Source of the DNA: Bradyrhizobium sp. Ai1a-2
GTDB lineage: Bacteria > Pseudomonadota > Alphaproteobacteria > Rhizobiales > Xanthobacteraceae
NCBI RefSeq assembly: GCF_000426245.1
Contig: NZ_AUEZ01000020.1
Location: 54,648 to 118,647 of the forward strand
DNA: 64,000 nt
Direction of reading: 5' to 3'
The position numbers were made by a program, and so were the translations under genes. The notes beneath the pieces are model-generated. The model saw only the letters and a list, made by a program, of their open reading frames with translations, searched no databases and was not told the origin of the DNA. Positions 16,723 to 26,614 of the stretch are shown in pieces (the first letter of the stretch is position 1; each line of letters opens with the position of its first letter).

Positions 16723-17775
16723 ATGCCAGAGCCTTCTTCGCAAAAGATCCCTGTGACCGTGCTGACGGGCTATCTCGGCGCCGGCAAGACCACGCTGCTC
16801 AACCGCATCCTGTCCGAGAACCACGGCAAGAAATACGCCGTCATCGTCAACGAATTCGGCGAGATCGGCATCGACAACGACCTGATCATCGGGGCCGACG
16901 AGGAAGTGTTCGAGATGAACAACGGTTGCATCTGCTGCACCGTTCGCGGCGATCTCGTCCGCATCATGGACGGGCTGATGAAGCGCAAGCGCAAGTTCGA
17001 CGCCATCATCGTCGAGACCACGGGCTTGGCCGATCCCGCGCCGGTTGCGCAGACCTTCTTTGTCGACGAGGACGTGCAGAAGAACGCCCGGCTCGATGCC
17101 GTCGTCACGGTGGCCGACGCCAAATGGCTCAGCGATCGGCTGAAGGACGCGCCCGAGGCCAAGAACCAGATCGCGTTCGCCGACGTCATCGTGCTGAACA
17201 AGACCGATCTCGTGTCAAAGCCCGAGCTCGCCGAGGTCGAGGCCCGCATCCGCGGCATCAACCCCTACGCCAAGCTGCACCGGACCGAGCGCTGCAAGGT
17301 GGAGCTGGCCGACGTGCTGGAGCGCGGCGCCTTCGACCTCGACCGCATCCTCGACATCGAGCCGGATTTCCTGGAAGCCGACGATCACGATCACGATCAT
17401 GATCACGATCATCACCACCATGGCCACGACCATCACCACCACGATCACGGCCACGGCATGAAGCACTACCACGACGAGGAGATGCAATCGCTGTCGCTGC
17501 GGACCGACAAGCCGCTCGATCCCACGAAGTTCATGCCCTGGCTGCAGGACCTGGTTGCGACCGAGGGCCAGAAGATCCTGCGCTCCAAGGGTATCCTCGC
17601 CTTCGCCGGCGACGACGACCGCTACGTGTTGCAGGGTGTCCACATGATGCTGGAAGGCGACCATCAGCGGAAGTGGAAGGAGGGTGAGCCGCGCGAGAGC
17701 CGGCTGGTCTTCATCGGCCGCGAATTGCCGGAGCAGGCGATCCGCGACGGCTTCGAGCGCTGCATCGTCTCGTGA
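16723..17775 (+). CDS. CobW/COG0523 GTPase with His-rich loop
   Basis: This G3E GTPase has Walker A GYLGAGKT (residues 16-23), metal-binding CICC (69-72), LNKTD, and a spectacular Asp-His/His-His loop at about residues 220-251 (alternating DH then HHHHGHDHHHHDH). The loop can bind several zinc ions, making it a probable zinc allocation chaperone or store. It differs from the loop-free CobW at 1966, so the strain has two zinc-regulated types. It follows znuA by 61 bases, and its stop overlaps the next start. Confidence 0.92.
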   Translation: MPEPSSQKIPVTVLTGYLGAGKTTLLNRILSENHGKKYAVIVNEFGEIGIDNDLIIGADEEVFEMNNGCICCTVRGDLVRIMDGLMKRKRKFDAIIVETTGLADPAPVAQTFFVDEDVQKNARLDAVVTVADAKWLSDRLKDAPEAKNQIAFADVIVLNKTDLVSKPELAEVEARIRGINPYAKLHRTERCKVELADVLERGAFDLDRILDIEPDFLEADDHDHDHDHDHHHHGHDHHHHDHGHGMKHYHDEEMQSLSLRTDKPLDPTKFMPWLQDLVATEGQKILRSKGILAFAGDDDRYVLQGVHMMLEGDHQRKWKEGEPRESRLVFIGRELPEQAIRDGFERCIVS

Positions 17776-18791
17776 TGAGCGAGTTCGACCCGGGCGAGGT
17801 GCCCTCCATCGCTTCGATGACCGACCAGGTACGGCCAGTGCCGCTCGGCATGGCCGTCAGCGCCGTTCATTTCCTTGGCGATACCGCCCACTTCATCGGC
17901 ACCGAGGAGAATGTCGCTGTCGTCAGCGGGGAAGGCGAAGTCTCGCAGACGCCGGTGCATGGCGGCGCGATCCTCTGCTCCGTTTCCGATGGCGAGCGGA
18001 TCGTCATGGGCGGTGACGACGGCAAGCTGGTTGCGCTCAACGCCAAGGGCGAGGTCTCGACATTGGCGACGGACCCGAAACGGCGCTGGATCGATAACGT
18101 GGCGCTGCATTCCGATGGCGCGGTGGCGTGGTCGGTGGGCAAGACCGCGTTCGTGCGTCCAGCCAAGGGCGAGGAGAAATCCTTCGATGCGCCGTCCACC
18201 GTCGGCGGCCTTGCTTTTGCGCCAAAGGGCTTGCGGCTCGCGATCGCTCATTATGGCGGCGCGACGCTGTGGTTTCCCAACATGGCGGCGAAGCCGGAAT
18301 TCCTGGAATGGGCCGGCTCGCATCACGCCGTCACCTTCAGCCCGGACAACAAATTCCTGGTCACCGCGATGCATGAGCCGGCGCTGCATGGCTGGCGGCT
18401 CGCCGACAACAGGCACATGCGGATGAGCGGCTATCCCGGCCGGGTGCGTTCGATGTCGTGGAGCGCCGGCGGCAAGGGGCTCGCCACATCAGGCGCGGAC
18501 ACCGTCATCATCTGGCCCTTCGCCTCCAAGGACGGCCCGATGGGCAAGCAGCCGGCGATGGTGGCGCCGTTGCAGGCCCGGGTCGCGGTCGTCGCCTGCC
18601 ATCCGAAAGACGACATCCTGGCCGCGGGCTATAGTGATGGCACCGTGCTGATGGTGCGGATGGAGGACGGGGCCGAGATCCTGCTCCGCCAAAACAAGGG
18701 CGTGCCGGTCGCGGCGCTGGCGTGGAATGCCAAAGGTACGCTATTGGCATTCGCGGATGAAGACGGCGACGGGGGGCTGCTCGCGTTCTAA
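17775..18791 (+). CDS. WD40-repeat protein coupled to CobW
   Basis: This 338-residue soluble protein is built of WD40-like blades (GDDGKLVALNAKGEV, HHAVTFSPDNKFLVTAMHE, LATSGADTVIIWPF, ILAAGYSDGTVLMVRMEDG), giving about seven and hence one propeller. Its ATG overlaps the CobW stop (TGATG), so the two are translationally coupled. It carries no signal peptide. A scaffold or partner role for CobW in zinc handling is inferred from the coupling alone. Confidence 0.82.
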   Translation: MSEFDPGEVPSIASMTDQVRPVPLGMAVSAVHFLGDTAHFIGTEENVAVVSGEGEVSQTPVHGGAILCSVSDGERIVMGGDDGKLVALNAKGEVSTLATDPKRRWIDNVALHSDGAVAWSVGKTAFVRPAKGEEKSFDAPSTVGGLAFAPKGLRLAIAHYGGATLWFPNMAAKPEFLEWAGSHHAVTFSPDNKFLVTAMHEPALHGWRLADNRHMRMSGYPGRVRSMSWSAGGKGLATSGADTVIIWPFASKDGPMGKQPAMVAPLQARVAVVACHPKDDILAAGYSDGTVLMVRMEDGAEILLRQNKGVPVAALAWNAKGTLLAFADEDGDGGLLAF

Positions 18792-18822
18792 TCCTGTCGT
18801 GTCCAAGCCGTATTGAGGGGCT

Positions 18823-19539
18823 ATGCGGTTTCTGACCACCTTCCAGCTCGCCGATTTCTTCGACACGCTGATGAGCCTCACCACAGCCTTCGTGTTGGGG
18901 ACGCTGATCGGCGCCGAACGGCAATATCGCCAGCGCACCGCGGGCCTGCGCACCAATGTGCTGGTCGCGGTCGGAGCGGCTGCGTTCGTCGACCTCGCGA
19001 TGCGGCTGTCGGGCGCGGACGGCGCCGTGCGGGTGATCGCTTATGTCGTGTCGGGCATCGGCTTCCTCGGCGCCGGCGTCATCATGAAGCAGGGCATGGA
19101 CGTGCGCGGGCTCAACACGGCGGCGACCTTGTGGACGTCTGCCGCAGTCGGCTCCTGCGCAGGGGCCGACATGGAGGCGCAAGCCGCGGCGCTCACCTTC
19201 TTCATCCTCGCCGGCAACACGCTGCTGCGGCCGCTCGTGAATGCCATCAACCGCATCCCGCTCGACGAACTGGCGTCCGAGGCGACCTACTATTTCAAGC
19301 TTGCGGTCTCCACCGAAGCCTTGCCCGATATGCGCGACCAATTGGTGGATAAGCTCGAGGCCGCCAGCTACCCGGTTGCCGATATCGAGGTCCAGGAGCT
19401 CGGTGACGATCTCCTGGAGATCGTGGCGACGCTGGTGAGCACGTCAGTCAATCCCAACGAACTCAATGCCGTCGCGGTGGACCTGCAGCGCCAGCCGGGC
19501 GTCCGCCACGCCACCTGGGAAGTCAACACGGCCGATTAG
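18823..19539 (+). CDS. MgtC/SapB-family membrane protein
   Basis: The N-terminal half has several membrane helices and the family motifs LIGAERQYRQRTAGLRTNVLV and VSGIGFLGAGVIMKQG. A soluble ACT-like C-terminal domain follows. MgtC proteins affect magnesium stress and F-type ATPase activity in some pathogens, and their general role is unsettled. The 238 residues are the long form. GAGGGG precedes the ATG, 31 bases after the WD40 gene, so it may be the tail of the zinc operon or separate. Confidence 0.88.
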   Translation: MRFLTTFQLADFFDTLMSLTTAFVLGTLIGAERQYRQRTAGLRTNVLVAVGAAAFVDLAMRLSGADGAVRVIAYVVSGIGFLGAGVIMKQGMDVRGLNTAATLWTSAAVGSCAGADMEAQAAALTFFILAGNTLLRPLVNAINRIPLDELASEATYYFKLAVSTEALPDMRDQLVDKLEAASYPVADIEVQELGDDLLEIVATLVSTSVNPNELNAVAVDLQRQPGVRHATWEVNTAD

Positions 19540-19617
19540 AGCATGATCCGGAAAAGTGGACACCGGTTTTCCCTCGCGACAAACGCGTAGCGTTTGCGCG
19601 GAGATCATGCTCAAACA
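19539..19617. repeat. GAGCATGATCCGGAAAAGTGG repeat, long copy
   Basis: This 79-base copy is almost identical to the one at 40,691-40,769, with a single difference seen (GTGGACACC versus GTGGAAACC). It starts within the stop codon of the MgtC-like gene and has inverted ends GAGCATGATC / GATCATGCTC. Confidence 0.85.
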
Positions 19618-19624
19618 AATTGTC

Positions 19625-21196
19625 TCAGGTGCTTGCAGGCCCGGGACGCGGCTCGATCCACACCCAGCCGGCGAGACCGGCAAGTGCGGCGCAACTCGCG
19701 GGCACCAGCATGATCGTGCGTAGCGCGCGCTCGAATGCAGCCATGGCCGCTGCGTTGGCGTCCGCCTGCCCGGACATCACGGCATTCAAGGCCTCGTTGG
19801 CTTGCGCGGGCGTTGCTCCGGCAAGATCATGCAAAAAGGTTGCAAACAACACCGCCCCGAGCGCTGCAACCGCGAGCAGGCCGCCAACGCGAGCGACCGC
19901 GTTGTTGACGCCCGAAGCAATCCCGGCATGGGCTTCGCCAGCGGCCCCCATCACAGTCGACGTCAGTGGAGGAACCGTGATCGACATCCCCACGCCCAGC
20001 AGGAACATCGACGGAAACACGCTGATCCAGTAACTCTGCCTGAAATCGGCAAAAGCAAGCATCGCTAATCCGCAGGCCGCGACGATGGGCCCGACAGTGA
20101 GCAACAGCCGAGGCCCCAAACGGTCAGCAATGGTCCCGGCGAATGACGCCCCGAATCCCATGATCAGGGCAAAAGGCAGCAACGCCGCGCCGGCTTGGGT
20201 CGCCGAGTAGCCACCGATGCGGATCAGGCCGAACGGCAGGTAATAGAGCGCACCTCCGAGCGCGAAGTAGAGCAACAGCGTCAATGCATTCGTTGCTGAA
20301 AAATCGCGTGATCGATAGAGCGACAACGGCATCATCGCCCGTTCATGGAGACGGGCTTCGATCACGAGGAACGAAATCAGGAAAGCGGCTCCCACTCCCA
20401 GGCCAGCCAGCACTGTCCTGTCGCGAAATCCTGACGCCGGAATGGCGCTCAAAGACCATGTAATCGCAGCAAGGCCAATCGCGACTGATGCGGCGCCGCT
20501 CCAGTCCAATTGCTTTGCGCGGGGATCGCTGCTTTCGCAGCCGAAGCGAAGCGCAAGTCCGGCCGCGGCAATGGCGAGCGGGACATTGAGGAGAAAGATC
20601 GCCCGCCACGACACCTGGTCGACGAGCCAGCCGCCCAGCATCGGACCCGCCGCCATCATCAGTGCAGCCGCGCCCGCCCATATCCCGATTGCCTGGCTCC
20701 GCTCCTGCTTGCCGAAGGTCGCTCCCAACATCGCAAGACTGGCCGGCGTCAACAGAGCGGCACCAAAACCTTGAACTGCACGGCTGACGATAAGCACCAT
20801 GATATTCGGTGCGAGCCCGCAGATGATCGAGGCGACGGTGAAGACCGCGATGCCCAGAACAAAAATCCGACGTCGACCGTAAAGATCGGCGGCCGAGCCA
20901 CCGATCAGTACGAGCGCACCGAGCAGCAGCAGGTAGGCGTTGATGATCCATTGTGTCGCTGCCGCATCTGCATTCAACGCCTGTTGGATTGCGGGTAGCG
21001 CGATGTTCACGACTGAGCCGTCGAGGAGGGCCATGCTGGACCCGATCACGGTCGCCACCAGCGTCAGCCACTTGCGTTTTTGTGACAGGGCCGCGTCAAA
21101 AGCCGGTGTCGCCTCGATGACCCCGGCGTCGCACGGCGGCTGCGTGAATCCAACCATTGCATGCTCGAAGGACAGTTGTCGCGGGCTAGCGTGCAC
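19625..21196 (-). CDS. MFS drug/H+ antiporter, DHA2 (EmrB/QacA) family
   Basis: This protein of about 520 residues has 14 predicted membrane helices and DHA2 signatures: LDGSVVNIALPAIQQAL in helix 1, GSAADLYGRRRIFVLG in loop 2-3, and RAVQGFGAALLTPASLAML (motif C). It should export hydrophobic compounds using the proton gradient. An alternative ATG lies 13 codons in (MVGFTQPP). No regulator is adjacent, so the substrate is unknown. Confidence 0.88.
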   Translation of the reverse strand: MHASPRQLSFEHAMVGFTQPPCDAGVIEATPAFDAALSQKRKWLTLVATVIGSSMALLDGSVVNIALPAIQQALNADAAATQWIINAYLLLLGALVLIGGSAADLYGRRRIFVLGIAVFTVASIICGLAPNIMVLIVSRAVQGFGAALLTPASLAMLGATFGKQERSQAIGIWAGAAALMMAAGPMLGGWLVDQVSWRAIFLLNVPLAIAAAGLALRFGCESSDPRAKQLDWSGAASVAIGLAAITWSLSAIPASGFRDRTVLAGLGVGAAFLISFLVIEARLHERAMMPLSLYRSRDFSATNALTLLLYFALGGALYYLPFGLIRIGGYSATQAGAALLPFALIMGFGASFAGTIADRLGPRLLLTVGPIVAACGLAMLAFADFRQSYWISVFPSMFLLGVGMSITVPPLTSTVMGAAGEAHAGIASGVNNAVARVGGLLAVAALGAVLFATFLHDLAGATPAQANEALNAVMSGQADANAAAMAAFERALRTIMLVPASCAALAGLAGWVWIEPRPGPAST

Positions 21197-21341
21197 CTGA
21201 CGAATACCGTTGGCAACCTGTCAGATCCATCTGCTCATCGGAGCATTGCAGGTTTCGACGTGAAGCGGGCCTTTTGATCCCGATCAATGAAGAGCGAGCG
21301 CACCTGCAACAACATTGATCGTGGGTTGGGAGCTCAATATC

Positions 21342-22379
21342 ATGCGCAAGTTTTTATCTGTCGCCGTTGCGATGCTGGCCTCATCACAAGCTGTCGCTGA
21401 TGACGATCTAATGAAGGCTGCCAAGCAGATCTTCACACCAATTCCTTCGGTACTTCCCGCTGTCAAAAACAACGCCGTCACGCACGACAAGATCGAGCTT
21501 GGCAAGATGCTATTCTTTGATCCGCGACTGTCGGCAAGCGAGATCATCAGCTGTAACACCTGCCATAACGTTGGCACCGGCGGCGTCGACGCCGGTCCGA
21601 CCTCTGTCGGCCATGGATGGCAAAAGGGTCCGCGGCGGGCGCCGACGGTCTATAACGCGGTGTTCAATGTGGCGCAGTTCTGGGATGGACGCGCCGCGGA
21701 CCTCAAGGCGCAGGCGAAGGGTCCCGTGCAGGCGAGCGTCGAAATGAACGCGACACCCGATCACGTGATCAAAACGCTGACGTCCATGCCCGACTATGTC
21801 GCGATGTTCAAAAAGGCGTTCCCCAACGAATCATCGCCAGTCACCTTCGACAATTTCGCCAAGGCGATCGAAGCTTTCGAGACGACTCTGATTACGCCGG
21901 CCGCGCCCTTCGATCAGTATCTTGAAGGGGATGCCAACGCCCTCAGTGCGCAGCAGAAGGCGGGACTGAAGCTGTTCATGGACAAGGGATGCGCGTCCTG
22001 CCACAACGGGATCAACATCGGCGGGCAGGACTACTTCCCGTTCGGCGTGATCGAAAAGCCGGGTTCGGACGTGTTGCCGAGCGGGGACAAAGGCCGGTTC
22101 GCGGTCACCAAGACGGCGAGTGACGAATATGTGTTTCGCGCCGCGCCCCTCCGCAACGTCGCCTTGCGGGCGCCGTACTTTCATTCGGGCCAGGTCTGGA
22201 GCTTGAAGCAAGCGGTCGGCGTGATGGGTGAAGTTCAGCTTGGCGCCAAGCTAACGGACAAGGAAGAAAACGATATCGTGGCGTTCCTGATTTCGCTGAC
22301 CGGGCAATTGCCGAGGATTGAATATCCCATATTGCCCACACGCACTGACGCGACACCGCCGCCGTCGCTCGGAAAATAG
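21342..22379 (+). CDS. di-haem cytochrome c peroxidase (MauG/CcpA family)
   Basis: A signal peptide (MRKFLSVAVAMLASSQAVA) exports the protein to the periplasm. Two c-type haem sites, CNTCH and CASCH, and the conserved KGPRRAPTVYNAVFN and FWDGRAADLKAQAKGP stretches mark a bacterial di-haem peroxidase reducing hydrogen peroxide. The 345 residues are the usual length. The ATG at 21,342 places the signal peptide at the N-terminus; an upstream GTG is rejected. Confidence 0.92.
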   Translation: MRKFLSVAVAMLASSQAVADDDLMKAAKQIFTPIPSVLPAVKNNAVTHDKIELGKMLFFDPRLSASEIISCNTCHNVGTGGVDAGPTSVGHGWQKGPRRAPTVYNAVFNVAQFWDGRAADLKAQAKGPVQASVEMNATPDHVIKTLTSMPDYVAMFKKAFPNESSPVTFDNFAKAIEAFETTLITPAAPFDQYLEGDANALSAQQKAGLKLFMDKGCASCHNGINIGGQDYFPFGVIEKPGSDVLPSGDKGRFAVTKTASDEYVFRAAPLRNVALRAPYFHSGQVWSLKQAVGVMGEVQLGAKLTDKEENDIVAFLISLTGQLPRIEYPILPTRTDATPPPSLGK

Positions 22380-22477
22380 GCTGTTCATTCTTCGGATGTA
22401 CGCGAATAGCGTCCGCGAAAGGCGGACCTCGGTGAGGCTCCGCCTTCCGCGCTTACAGAACGACGATTGCTCGCCAA

Positions 22478-23566
<1,089 letters not shown>

Positions 23567-24153
23567 GATGGAGTCACTCCTCGGATTGCAATTTGAATGG
23601 GGCGGGGCAAAGCGCCCTCTGGGACCGTTCGACCCTTAACCAGGGGGAAACTCGAGCCATGCCTGGAAGGCTGCCTTCTTCGGGGCCTTGACGCTGTCGC
23701 CCCCGTTCTATTCGTCAGTACCGCTTCCGGAGCGGACCCTGCGCCCCCGGGACTACCCCAAGGCCGAGCCGACGTCCAGAACGGCCTACCGCTGACCCAG
23801 CTCAAGGCCCCGACATCGCATGGGGGAGCTTGGGCGCCGCGATGTCTGCTCCTAGCCCGACGCCCCGCCGTCAAAGCATGAAGAGATTAGGTGGAAATGT
23901 ATCCACAACGGAAGCCGCACTCCCTCTCCCGCTTGCGGGAGAGGGTTGGGGTGAGGGTGCCTCCGCGATGGGACTTTCCGTGAGGAGAGAGCCCTCACCC
24001 TGCGCTACGCGCCGATTTCTCCCGCAAGCGGGAAAGGTGAGGATTCAGGCTGATCGACGAATGCCCTAGCGGTTCGGTTCCGGCCGCCCTGCGTGCGGAA
24101 CCAGGCCTCGCCGGGATCGTTGGTCCCGCGGACAATGACGCGGGTAGAACGAG
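23567..24153. other. intergenic region with one mosaic repeat
   Basis: No credible gene is seen in these 587 bases. Bases 23,600-23,870 are GC-rich with short inverted segments and no protein-like frame. Bases 23,905-24,044 form a copy of the CTCTCCCGCTTGCGGGAGAG repeat, with hairpins at both ends. Confidence 0.6.
23905..24044. repeat. CTCTCCCGCTTGCGGGAGAG repeat
   Basis: The copy begins with the CTCTCCCGC/GCGGGAGAG hairpin, continues GGGTGAGGGTGCCTCCGCGATGG, and ends with CGCAAGCGGGAAAGG. It closely resembles the block inside the znu operon. Confidence 0.8.
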
Positions 24154-24480
24154 ATGGCGACTGACAGGCAGCGCAGCTACCGGAAGGATTTTCTGATCGC
24201 ATCCGCCTTGATTGTGAGCGGACTTGCGATTTCCATCGTTTCGCTGGTCGAAATCGCCGCGCGCCAATCCGAGGAGGTGGCGCAGGCGACGCCGCCGGTG
24301 CAGTCTTCGCCGCCCGAGCCGCAGACAAAACCCGCCGAATCGAAGCCGGGCGGAGAGCGCCCGACCACGCCGGCGCCTGAACCCGCACGTCCTGACCCGG
24401 ACGCGCAGAAGACCGGCGCGCAGCCAGCGCTTCCGCCGGCGCCCGCGGAAAAGACCGCGCCGCCGGTCCAGCAGAAGTGA
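24154..24480 (+). CDS. Pro-rich single-pass membrane protein, unknown
   Basis: The 108-residue protein has a basic head ([12 protein letters not shown]), one hydrophobic helix ([23 protein letters not shown]) and a long periplasmic-like tail rich in Pro, Ala, Glu and Lys. The topology suggests a small inner-membrane anchor with an extended disordered arm. No family is recognised, and it has no obvious operon partner. Confidence 0.6.
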   Translation: MATDRQRSYRKDFLIASALIVSGLAISIVSLVEIAARQSEEVAQATPPVQSSPPEPQTKPAESKPGGERPTTPAPEPARPDPDAQKTGAQPALPPAPAEKTAPPVQQK

Positions 24481-24604
24481 TTTCCTAGCATTCCCCGGGA
24501 CCGGCCTGAACGAACCTTGCCGAATTTACAGTCTCGCCTGCGTCACTCTGCCGCCGCATAATCCTGGTCGCCAACGAAACGCCAACGACCTTTGGGGCCA
24601 GCAG

Positions 24605-25345
24605 ATGAAGATCGACGATGTCAGGCGAAATGCCTATTCGATGCCGCTTATGAACCCCGCGTTTCCGCCGGGGCCCTATCGCTTCTTCAACCGCGAATAT
24701 TTCGTCATCACTTACAGGACCGATCCCGAAGCGCTCGCCGCCGTGGTGCCGGAGCCGCTCGAGATCGCCGAGCCCGTGGTGAAATACGAATTCATCCGGA
24801 TGCCCGACTCCACCGGCTTTGGCGACTACACAGAGACCGGTCAGGTGATCCCGGTTCGCCTGAAAGGGGAGGAAGGGGCTTACACCCACGCGATGTATCT
24901 GGACGACGAAGGCCCGATCGCGGGCGGCCGCGAGCTCTGGGGCTTTCCGAAGAAGCTGGCGAGGCCGAAGATCGAGGTCGAGAGCGACGTGCTGGTCGGC
25001 ACGCTGCATTACGGCTCGGTGCTCTGCGCCTCCGGCACCATGGGCTATAAGCACCGTCCGGTCGATCACGACACCGTGCTGCAGAGCATGAAGGCGCCGA
25101 ACTTCATCCTGAAGATCATCCCGCATGTCGACGGCAGCCCGCGGATCTGCGAACTCGTACGCTTCCATCTCGAAGACATCACGCTGAAGGAAGCCTGGAC
25201 CGGCCCTGCCGCTCTCGGCCTGTTTCCGCACGCGCTCTGCGACGTCGCGCGGCTTCCGGTGCGCGAGGTCGTCTCCGCCTTGCATTTCAGGGCGGACCTG
25301 ACGCTCGGGCTCGGGACGGTGGCGTTCGATTATATGGCGAAGTGA
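24605..25345 (+). CDS. acetoacetate decarboxylase
   Basis: This 246-residue protein belongs to the acetoacetate decarboxylase family, which turns acetoacetate into acetone and CO2 through a Schiff base. The active-site lysine pair sits in [10 protein letters not shown], and the head [21 protein letters not shown] is characteristic. In rhizobia the enzyme may serve ketone-body overflow or related 3-oxoacids. It ends 71 bases before a convergent MFS gene. Confidence 0.88.
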   Translation: MKIDDVRRNAYSMPLMNPAFPPGPYRFFNREYFVITYRTDPEALAAVVPEPLEIAEPVVKYEFIRMPDSTGFGDYTETGQVIPVRLKGEEGAYTHAMYLDDEGPIAGGRELWGFPKKLARPKIEVESDVLVGTLHYGSVLCASGTMGYKHRPVDHDTVLQSMKAPNFILKIIPHVDGSPRICELVRFHLEDITLKEAWTGPAALGLFPHALCDVARLPVREVVSALHFRADLTLGLGTVAFDYMAK

Positions 25346-25375
25346 CGAAGGCGGGAGGCTCTCGCTTTCGTCATG

Positions 25376-25394
25376 GGCCGGGCTTGACCCGGCC
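25376..25394. terminator. hairpin between convergent genes
   Basis: The stem GGCCGGG / CCCGGCC with loop CTTGA lies between the decarboxylase stop and the convergent MFS stop. It has no T-run on either side, so it may act in both directions weakly or be a repeat fragment. Confidence 0.4.
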
Positions 25395-25415
25395 ATCCAC
25401 GTCTTGGCCAACCGC

Positions 25416-26603
25416 TCAGGCGGAGCCGTCCATGGGTGGCTCCGCCGTGGCCTTAACCGCCGAAGATTGGGGGAGCCACATCAGTGCTATGAGTGCCGAG
25501 AGACTCAATCCGGCCGACACGATCACTATCGACCGGCCCAGGCTATCTATCAGCAATCCAAACCCAACGGGAGCCAACGCTTGGCAGATTCGGGATGGTG
25601 CGCCGATCAATCCAAGCCGGTACGCGAAGTTTTCCGATCCGAAAATAGCCAACGGCAGCGTTCCCCGTGCAATGGTCAGGATACCGTTGCCGGCGCCATG
25701 CAGCAGCGCGAAAGCAGCGGCGCCGCCACCGCCGAAAATGCCGATGACGCACGCTCCGATCGGATGAGCGATACAGGCGAGCCGTGTTGAGACGAGCGGG
25801 TGAAAACGATTGAGAAGGCTCGCTTCGATGACACGGGCGGCGACCTGGGCGGGTCCGATCATCATGCCGGCAAACACGGCCTCTGCCGGCGTCGCCCCGA
25901 ACGCTTCGACGATCCGCGGTAGGTGCGCCGCCATCGCCGATGTTACCGTCCACGCTGCCGCAAACGCGAATGACAGCAACACCATGGTCCGATCGATCGG
26001 AATGTGCGGCTTCGCTACGGGTCCTTCTGAATGGACCGGGCTTGCCGCTCTGGGCAGCAAAAGATTGAGGGGTAGACCGATAACGATGTGCGCGATCGCC
26101 CAGGCGTAGCATGTTTCCCGCCAACCGATCGTCTCGAGCCCGAACGAACTCAGCGGCCAGCCGACGGTGCTGGCGAATCCGGCAATCAGCGTGATGCCGG
26201 TGATCGAGGCGCGCGCGTCGCTGCCGTAGATGCGTCCCAACGCGCCGAACGCCGCATCGTAGAGTCCGAGGCCCATGCCAATGCCGAGCAGGAGCCACGC
26301 CACCGACATCATCCACAGCGAGGTCGATGCGCCGAGCAGCGCGAGACCGGCCGCAAGAACCACGTTCGAGGTACAGAGGACCTGCCTCCCTCCGACGCGA
26401 TCGATCTGGCGGCCGACGCGTGGGCCCAATAGTCCGGAGATCACAAGCGATGCCGAGAAGGCCGCGAAGAACCAGTTGGTCGAGATTTTGAGATCGCGGG
26501 CAATCGGATCTGCCAGGATCGCCGGCAGGTAATAGCTCGAGCCCCAGGCCAGCGTTTGGGCGGTCCCCAGCGCGGCGACCACCCTCAAGCGTTGTCCGTT
26601 CAC
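25416..26603 (-). CDS. MFS transporter of the arsenic island
   Basis: This 395-residue protein has 12 membrane helices of the major facilitator superfamily, starting TAQTLAWGSSYYLPAILADPIA. It is the last gene of a minus-strand unit after arsR and a flavoprotein, so export of an arsenical is likely by context. Known arsenic-linked MFS families include ArsJ and ArsK; ArsJ normally pairs with a glyceraldehyde-phosphate dehydrogenase that is absent here. The exact substrate is unresolved. Confidence 0.8.
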   Translation of the reverse strand: MNGQRLRVVAALGTAQTLAWGSSYYLPAILADPIARDLKISTNWFFAAFSASLVISGLLGPRVGRQIDRVGGRQVLCTSNVVLAAGLALLGASTSLWMMSVAWLLLGIGMGLGLYDAAFGALGRIYGSDARASITGITLIAGFASTVGWPLSSFGLETIGWRETCYAWAIAHIVIGLPLNLLLPRAASPVHSEGPVAKPHIPIDRTMVLLSFAFAAAWTVTSAMAAHLPRIVEAFGATPAEAVFAGMMIGPAQVAARVIEASLLNRFHPLVSTRLACIAHPIGACVIGIFGGGGAAAFALLHGAGNGILTIARGTLPLAIFGSENFAYRLGLIGAPSRICQALAPVGFGLLIDSLGRSIVIVSAGLSLSALIALMWLPQSSAVKATAEPPMDGSA

Positions 26604-26614
26604 ACCAGCCGCCT

